The position numbers were made by a program, and so were the translations under genes. From Siphonodentalium dalli (Eukaryota > Mollusca > Scaphopoda > Gadilida > Siphonodentaliidae): 64,000 nucleotides of DNA. The notes below the pieces were generated by a model that worked only from the letters and a program-made list of their open reading frames with translations, did not search any database and was not told the DNA's origin. The stretch spans positions 232,258,961-232,322,960 of the forward strand of contig CP136066.1 in the NCBI GenBank assembly GCA_032622095.1, read 5' to 3'. Below, in pieces: positions 58,076-64,000 of the stretch; the first letter of the stretch is position 1, and each line of letters begins with the position of its first letter.

Positions 58076-59638
58076 ACCGTAGAATTATATGTTTTCAATA
58101 CTGTAGTTTGAAATTGAAACCCAAATGACTTGCATTTCATATGTCACATGAATTCACTGTACATATATATTTACTGTAAATTTTATTGCTCAGGAAAATA
58201 TCTCTTCCATGGTTTTAATTTACTCTCCCACTGCCATTATATTTTTTTCTTCTTCTTCAAAATAATCTCATGTTCCACATTATCCTTAAAGGGGTACTGT
58301 ACTCAATAGTTGATGTTGGTTTCTATATTTCTCTGCTTTGTAGAATATGCATGGTAACCAGATTTCCATTTGTGAGACTGTTGGCTGAGTACGAAGTAAT
58401 TTCTCTGATGACCGATAAGCCGGAATGCAAAAATAGAATGCTTGCCATAAATGTATTTTTGACAGTTTTCAGGCAAATGTATCAAATAAATGCTATACTT
58501 TTATATGCTGTAGTATAATTATGCATAATAGACAGATACACATTAATTATATTATACAGGCGGCGAATGGCTTGAGTTAGGATCCCCCTATCAACATTTT
58601 TACACGATATGTGCGTTGTGCAATCCAGTTTCTGTCAATTAATTTGAATATGTCTTGAAATGAAAATTTGTAACTGGAGCCATAAATTAAATTTATAGTA
58701 AATATTTAAATTAGATTTTAAGATTAAACTTTTACAGAAGATATCTTCGACTCAAATTAATAATTTTTGTATATTGTTATTACCGATAATTTATTGAAAT
58801 TGACATACACTCTCCCCTTAAACTGGGCCCTGCATTCCCTGCCAATTTCATAGCTGGATTGCGTACTCCAGATTCCAGGGGGTGATATCCTTCTATAGTG
58901 CAGCATCGTCTTGCAACAGCAAATAATAAAGGGGTCACTGAGTGACAGTATGTGATATCCCATAAAGTGTATTCTACAGAAATTATTTACCGTACATGTA
59001 TATAGTTATACTGAGTACTGCCATGATGCATGTATATACATACTTGCCTAAATATTATAGAGGAGGAATGAAATCATTCGGAATCTATGCAATTCAACGA
59101 ATTCAATGAATTATGTGCTGTTAGTTGATGTATATGTAGTCTTCGTACAAAGTACAAAGTATTCATAGACTCAAATGGCTGTATATTTGTCATCACTGGG
59201 GTTCTGCAAAGCCACAAATTTTAAGAGGTAATTTTGATGTACAGGAAACAGATGTCTTAATGTCCCCAGACTGAGAGTCTCTCGGTTAACGACATACAGG
59301 ATACAAAGTTCTTAAGTGCTCACAAAATGGTAGACACTATATAGAGTGGGGCCATATTGTCAAGTACATGTATATATAGTAAACAAACTACTTGAGGAGT
59401 ATGTGAGATATTTCATTTAAACCTCATCATGTTTCTGTATATTCTGTATAGTGTGGTGTTAAGCTGAAACGAATATCCATAACCAGTGCATACATATGAT
59501 ATTAGCGAATTTATGTTACAGTTGGTATATAATACTTTTCCCTCGATGTTGTGTTGCGTTAGTTCCAATAATAAGAGGAATCCAGATAATCATTTAATAG
59601 ACGGGTACATAAACTATGACAATCACATGCAACCAAAG
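58076..59638. other. Non-coding, nothing recognised
   Basis: AT-rich sequence with several ACATGTA motifs. Frames at 58270-58518 and 59486-59671 are unrecognised and lack supporting context. Confidence 0.4.
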
Positions 59639-60645
59639 CTATATTCTACCCAAAACTACCTTAACCAATGAACACATTATAAACCATGTCTTCAGTAATG
59701 CTCCATACCAAGTATTATGTAAGGAAATCCATCATGTGAAACTGCACACGAATTTTGAATATTTTTAAAAATAAATACAGTGAGTCCTACGTAATATTAG
59801 AGGTCAACCCGAAGGACGTACCATATGAAGTTTGGGATAAATTGGATAAAAAATTCAAAGAGTAAGATCTAAGATGGCTGTTGGCAGCCATGTATTGATC
59901 CAATATCATTCAAATTTGATAGATCTCATTTACGAAGAAGGGGTCACTCTCATCAAAAAAATGCTGAAGGGTACACAGGATTTGAAAATGTGCTGAAGGG
60001 TACACAGGGTTTGAAATGTCATTCTAAATGACGTATAGTTTTCGTATCTGCCATGATTTCTCTTAGAGAATAATTGTTTACATTCCAATGAACATTAAAA
60101 TGAACTGAAAACAAACTGCTAATGGGCACCATACTTTCAGAAACACAGTTTAAGTAATGATGTTAGTGGCGATCACAAACCCTGTGTACCCTTCAGCACA
60201 TTTTCAAATCCTGTGTACCCTTCAGCACTTTTTTGGTGAGAATGACCCCTTCAGCCTCAGTTACCGGTGATTCCAAAGTTCCAAACATGCCTGTAAATTT
60301 TCACAGCTATACTCTACCTAAAACTACCATAACCAATGAACAAGTTATAATCCATTACTTACAGTAAATGCTCCATACCAAGTATTATGTAAGGAAATCC
60401 ATCATATGAGACTGCACAAGAATTTAGAAATATTTTTTTTTAATAAATACAGTGAGTCCTACGTAATATTAGATGTCAACCCGAAGGACCTTATGAAGTT
60501 TGGGATAAATTGGATAAAAATTCAAAGAGTAAGATCTAAGATGGCTGTTGGCAGCCATGTATTGATCCAATATCATTCAAATTTGATAGATCTCATTTAC
60601 AGGTGATTCCAAAATTCCAAACATGCCTGTAAATTTTCACAGCAT
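59639..60645 (+). repeat. ~338-bp tandem duplication, one copy carrying a MITE
   Basis: The unit from CTATATTCTACCCAAAACTA (59639) to TGTAAATTTTCACAG (60306) repeats from 60308 to 60645. The first copy is 669 bp because it contains a 327-bp MITE plus 4 bp. Each copy contains a B-family block (CTAAGATGGCTGTTGGCAGC). Confidence 0.8.
59930..60264. mobile_element. MITE, 4-bp TTAC duplication
   Basis: Element 59934-60260 (327 bp). TIRs of ~50 bp: GAAGGGGTCACTCTCATCAA with AAAAATGCTGAAGGGTACAC against its reverse complement at 60185-60252. GTGCTGAAGGGTACACAGG(G/A)TTTG is doubled in each arm. TTAC lies at 59930-59933 and 60261-60264, and the second tandem copy shows the empty site. Superfamily unassigned. 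Confidence 0.8.
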
Positions 60646-61395
60646 GTCGCCAATAATTGCAGGTGGCAAGGTGATCTGATATATTCAAATATGAAATCAA
60701 AGTTGAATGCATTTTATGTAGTTTGTTGACGATCAGATCAGGGATGTGACCTATGGTTTGTGCTAAAGGATTTATTCATGCAAATAGTAAAATCCAAGAT
60801 GGCTACTGCCCATCGGCGCCCATGTTTTTCAACCAAATTCGGAAAACAACTTGATAGCTCCCATGTAGTGGTGATCTGTAGGGTGTGCCGAATAATTTAG
60901 TCGTATACAGATTAAAATCCAAGATGACTGCCAGTGGCTATGTATCTAACGAAAATCGTTCAGATTCAATAACTCCTATTTAGAGGTGATTCCAAACATG
61001 CCTGTAAATTTACAAAACATTTCGCAAATAATTGTGGGAAGCAGGGGCACTCATGGATTCAAATGTAAAATGATTTTTACAAGAATTTGGAAAAAATTGT
61101 TAAACATATGTATTTTGGCGATGTTCGGATCAGGCCGGTAGGGTGTGCTAAAAAAATTAGTTGTAAATTTATAGAGTAAAATCCAAGATGACTGCCGGCC
61201 GCCAGGTTTTTCAATAAAATAAAAAAAAAATGGCAGCTCTCATTAAGAGGTCACACTTGGAGATCTATATGATGTTTGGTGTCAATCAGATGAGGGATTG
61301 AATGAGGGTGGTGATCTGTAGGGTGTGCCAAATAATTTAGTTATGTTAACAGTAACATTCAAGGTGGCTGCCGGCAGTCATCTTTTTCATCGAAA
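60646..61395 (+). repeat. B-family core repeat, about 4 diverged units
   Basis: Units with CCAAGATGGCTACTGCC, CCAAGATGACTGCC(A/G)G, CAAGGTGGCTGCCGGCAG, TGATCTGTAGGGTGTGC(C/T) and CATGCCTGTAAATTT. Spacing is ~150-190 bp with indels. More decayed than the copy at 22986-23490. Confidence 0.65.
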
Positions 61396-61560
61396 ATCAG
61401 AACAGAACTTTTTCTCAACAACATCATTTTGCCCTACCAGCATCAGTAATTCAGCAGGACCCACCAACATAATAGCAAATTAGCAGGACTATTAGCAGGA
61501 CTATTAGAAACGTGCGGTTATTTGATCAAATCAGATATCTGCTCACTGACAGCAGAGATA

Positions 61561-61855
61561 ACATGTATTATAATGTATTATAACATGTATTATTATGTAT
61601 TATAACATGTATTATAACATGTATTATTATGTATTATAACATGTATTATTATGTATTATAACATGTATTATTATGTATTATAACATGTATTATTATGTAT
61701 TATAACATGTATTATAATGTATTATTATTATGTATTATAACATGTATTATTATGTATTATAACATGTATTATTATGTATTATAACATGTATTATTATGTA
61801 TTATAACATGTATTATAATGTATTATTATAACATGTATTATAATGTATTATTATG
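61561..61855 (+). repeat. 22-bp AT-rich minisatellite
   Basis: Repeats of AACATGTATTATTATGTATT followed by AT, with shorter TGTATTATA variants, over ~295 bp. ACATGT is palindromic, so the array can fold into many small hairpins. Confidence 0.95.
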
Positions 61856-62024
61856 CTGGTCTTAACATGTCAGAGTTGATTATTGAGCTTCACAATATAT
61901 ACATGTATCAGATGGTGGTGTGGTTGTCCTAAATGACAATCCTGATACTTTAAATATTATGTGGTAGTCCAGATTAATTTATTGCACTAAATATAAACGC
62001 AAGTAAATTAAGTATTCATATTGA

Positions 62025-62462
62025 CATAATAATGTATAGCATTTGTAAAGCGCCTTTCCCATGAGGCCCAAAGCGCTCAAAGTTTTACAATTATTACCCT
62101 GATGAGCCTGAACATTCAGTAACCATCTACTGCTCCCCGGGGACAGGGGGAGGTACAGCCGGGAGTATGCGAGGATACCATATGGCTAGCATACTGACAA
62201 GATCTTTCACTGCTCATTATCAGGTACCCTTGTAATGCATGGGTGGTGCAAAGCAGACACAGTACGAGCGACCTTGCTCAAGGGTCACAACTTGGCGCGA
62301 GATTCAAACAGTGTTCAATCCAACAATTGCACATCGCTCAAGTCGGCCAAGCCACTGCTGTGTGGAAACTCATAACAGACCACCAGCCAGCCGCGAACTG
62401 GCCTCGCTGTGTTGACAGCGAAGACAAGTCCAACGCGCTAACCACTGGACCTCCACATCACC
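62025..62462 (-). mobile_element. tRNA-derived SINE
   Basis: On the minus strand the 5' part reads GGTCCAGTGGTTAGCGCGTT followed by GGACTTG (62452-62426), an A-box-like tRNA head. A B-box-like GTTTGAATCTCGCG lies near 62310-62297, too far downstream for a functional tRNA. The tail ends AAAGGCGCTTTACAAATGCT, then ATACATTATTA, a LINE-type 3' end. The plus-strand frame 62243-62467 is a shadow of this. Confidence 0.6.
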
Positions 62463-64000
62463 TCTAATGGCTTTAGAATATTAAACATGTGATGATGAGT
62501 GTGTATTAATGAAGTTAAATAAACCTGGTTCAAATCAGAAGGATTATTTCAATATGCTCAGCCTAGTTGAAACTATACAAAATATTTCTGGCAGTATATT
62601 TAGCTGCTTATTGCATATTGAAGATAATTCAAATTAGCTATCTGGCAATGATATTATGGCCTTTTCATTGGTCAATTAGCGTCAAGTCCGGCTTAAATGG
62701 TCACTGCCACCCCTTTCGTTCAGTTGGGTACCCAGCTTTTTAAAACTTTCAGTTGGGTATCCAGCTTGTGTGAGAGGCCTACTATGAGTTATTGATTATG
62801 AGCGACTTTGCTGAAATTATTGTATGTACATCTAACTTTGTGCCAGTTATTTAATGTCATATGCCGAATAAAGAATCTGCAGTTGAATATGTTAGTGAGA
62901 GTTTTCAGTATGCATATGCCCAACCACGAGGACCGTCCTGGTACAGTTTAGGAATTTAACCTTGGCAACGACGGGTCACACGGCTCGTAGAGTAAATATA
63001 AATGAAAACACTATGCACATACATTTGCCTAAAAATTATCAAAGTCAAGATGGTGGTACTAAATAAAATTCCCTTCCTGCCCTGTCCTGCCACCTGGAAT
63101 TTTTTTCCCAACAAATCGTAATCAATTAAATTATTTTGATTTCTCCTATCAACCCATTGTAGTCAAGAGTCTCAAAAATATTTCAGATTATACTTCTTTT
63201 CTTCCATGCTCTGGGACAGCCTCAGTGCATACTGTTGAAGCTAATGAGAGTTTGGGGTGGAATAACATTAGAGCTCGCAAATTAAGTTAACGTATGATCA
63301 TATTAACATCTCAACACTGATTCAGATAGACAATGATTTGCTGACTCCTATCTGGTGAGTCTACACTACAAATTCAACTTGATTCTGACAATAATTAATG
63401 AATAGTAGTAATAGTGGGAGGAGCATAGACGTTGCTATTAGAGGGAAATTTTTGTTACATATTAATTAATTTTACAGTATGTGCACCTATGTTGGAACAT
63501 ACACAAGAATATACATTGCTAAAAATATGAGTGTCATGCAAAATGGAAGATACAGTTATAATCTACATGTACGTTAAGTTTTGCTCATCTGTGGATACAT
63601 ACAAGTTTAGTGTACAAACAAAAAACATGGTTTGAAATCAGACAATTTAACTTTGAAAGTGGGTGCAGATGTCCAAATTAGTGGGAACAAACTTCAACAA
63701 ATATGACATCAGAATTTTCAATGCAGAAAACAGCCAACTCGTTCACTCGATCACTCATTGGTAGAATATATCTGCTAATGATTATTTTATTGACAACCAT
63801 AGAAAGGTGGATTCCTCACAAATTCTCCTGCTGAAATATTTGTTGAGGGTGTATGGTTAATGGGTTCACCAAGAAGAAGAGTGCACAAACATACTTTTAC
63901 AGAATTTGAGATAACAGTTTAATTGAAATATAGTTATCTGCCAAGTGGCACAAGTAAAACGAGGATAGAATGTGTAACATACTCACTATCTTTACAGAAT
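62463..64000. other. Non-coding, nothing recognised
   Basis: One local duplication (CAGTTGGGTA(C/T)CCAGCTT at 62721 and 62751). A piece of the homopolymer-type dispersed repeat lies at 63075-63115. No gene or RNA recognised. Confidence 0.45.

Noticed and set aside
62426-62459. Functional tRNA gene
   Set aside because: Only an A-box-like head is present; the B-box-like motif is too distant and no cloverleaf closes.
62243-62467. Plus-strand 74-residue frame
   Set aside because: It is the antisense of a tRNA-derived SINE.

Overview
The window is repeat-dense, AT-rich, intron-age eukaryotic DNA with no intact host gene that I can defend. It looks like a marine invertebrate, most likely a bivalve mollusc. 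The basis is the abundance of tandem-repeat-cored elements that end in a GACGG/CA microsatellite plus a 3' hairpin (the architecture described as 'pearl' elements in bivalves and as Helentron-derived elements elsewhere), a DIRS-type tyrosine-recombinase retrotransposon, and KIAA1586-like hAT transposase. The species call is inference; a search would settle it.

Region 1 (1-3.1 kb): the 3' end of a tandem-cored element, a cluster of ~300-bp repeats with one inverted copy, and a 5-copy ~130-bp array rich in AGGTCA half-sites.

Region 2 (3.4-18.4 kb) is a nest of transposons. The outermost is a decayed DIRS-like retrotransposon: gag 3462-4789, reverse transcriptase 4796-6946, RNase H 16741-17410, tyrosine recombinase 17412-18389. 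Its RT reading frame is split twice: by a MULE-like element with 65-bp perfect inverted ends and a 9-bp target duplication (5633-6806), and by a 9.8-kb foldback palindrome flanked by CCGG (6951-16736). The foldback carries ~1.4-kb arms and a minisatellite that flips orientation around a hairpin at 13133-13260. It is itself hit by a 3.1-kb hAT transposon with a nearly complete transposase (8744-11859) and by a 1.47-kb non-autonomous hAT (14841-16307), both with 5-bp target duplications.

Region 3 (18.4-27.4 kb) is mostly non-coding, with a palindromic element at 21.6-22.3 kb, a possible terminal exon on the minus strand (22383-22496), and a 1.8-kb hAT with an 8-bp duplication inside a 220-bp tandem repeat.

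Region 4 (27.4-44.9 kb) is dominated by four complete members and one solo end of one tandem-cored family (core monomer ~155-164 bp, about 50 monomers here). One of them holds an 8-bp-TSD hAT and shows recent higher-order amplification. Between them sit a LINE RT remnant and a 28-bp minisatellite of about 45 copies.

Region 5 (45-64 kb) has a ~325-bp satellite, a Tc1/mariner-like MITE, three more tandem-cored families with different 3' hairpins, a hAT with a BED-finger remnant, inverted copies of the core repeats, a MITE with 4-bp TSD in one half of a tandem duplication, a 22-bp AT-rich minisatellite and a tRNA-derived SINE.

The nesting gives a relative history: DIRS insertion and its first frameshift, then the MULE; separately the foldback, then the two hATs in the foldback. 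A cross-cutting signal is a YY1-like AAGATGGCNGC motif repeated in otherwise different repeat families.
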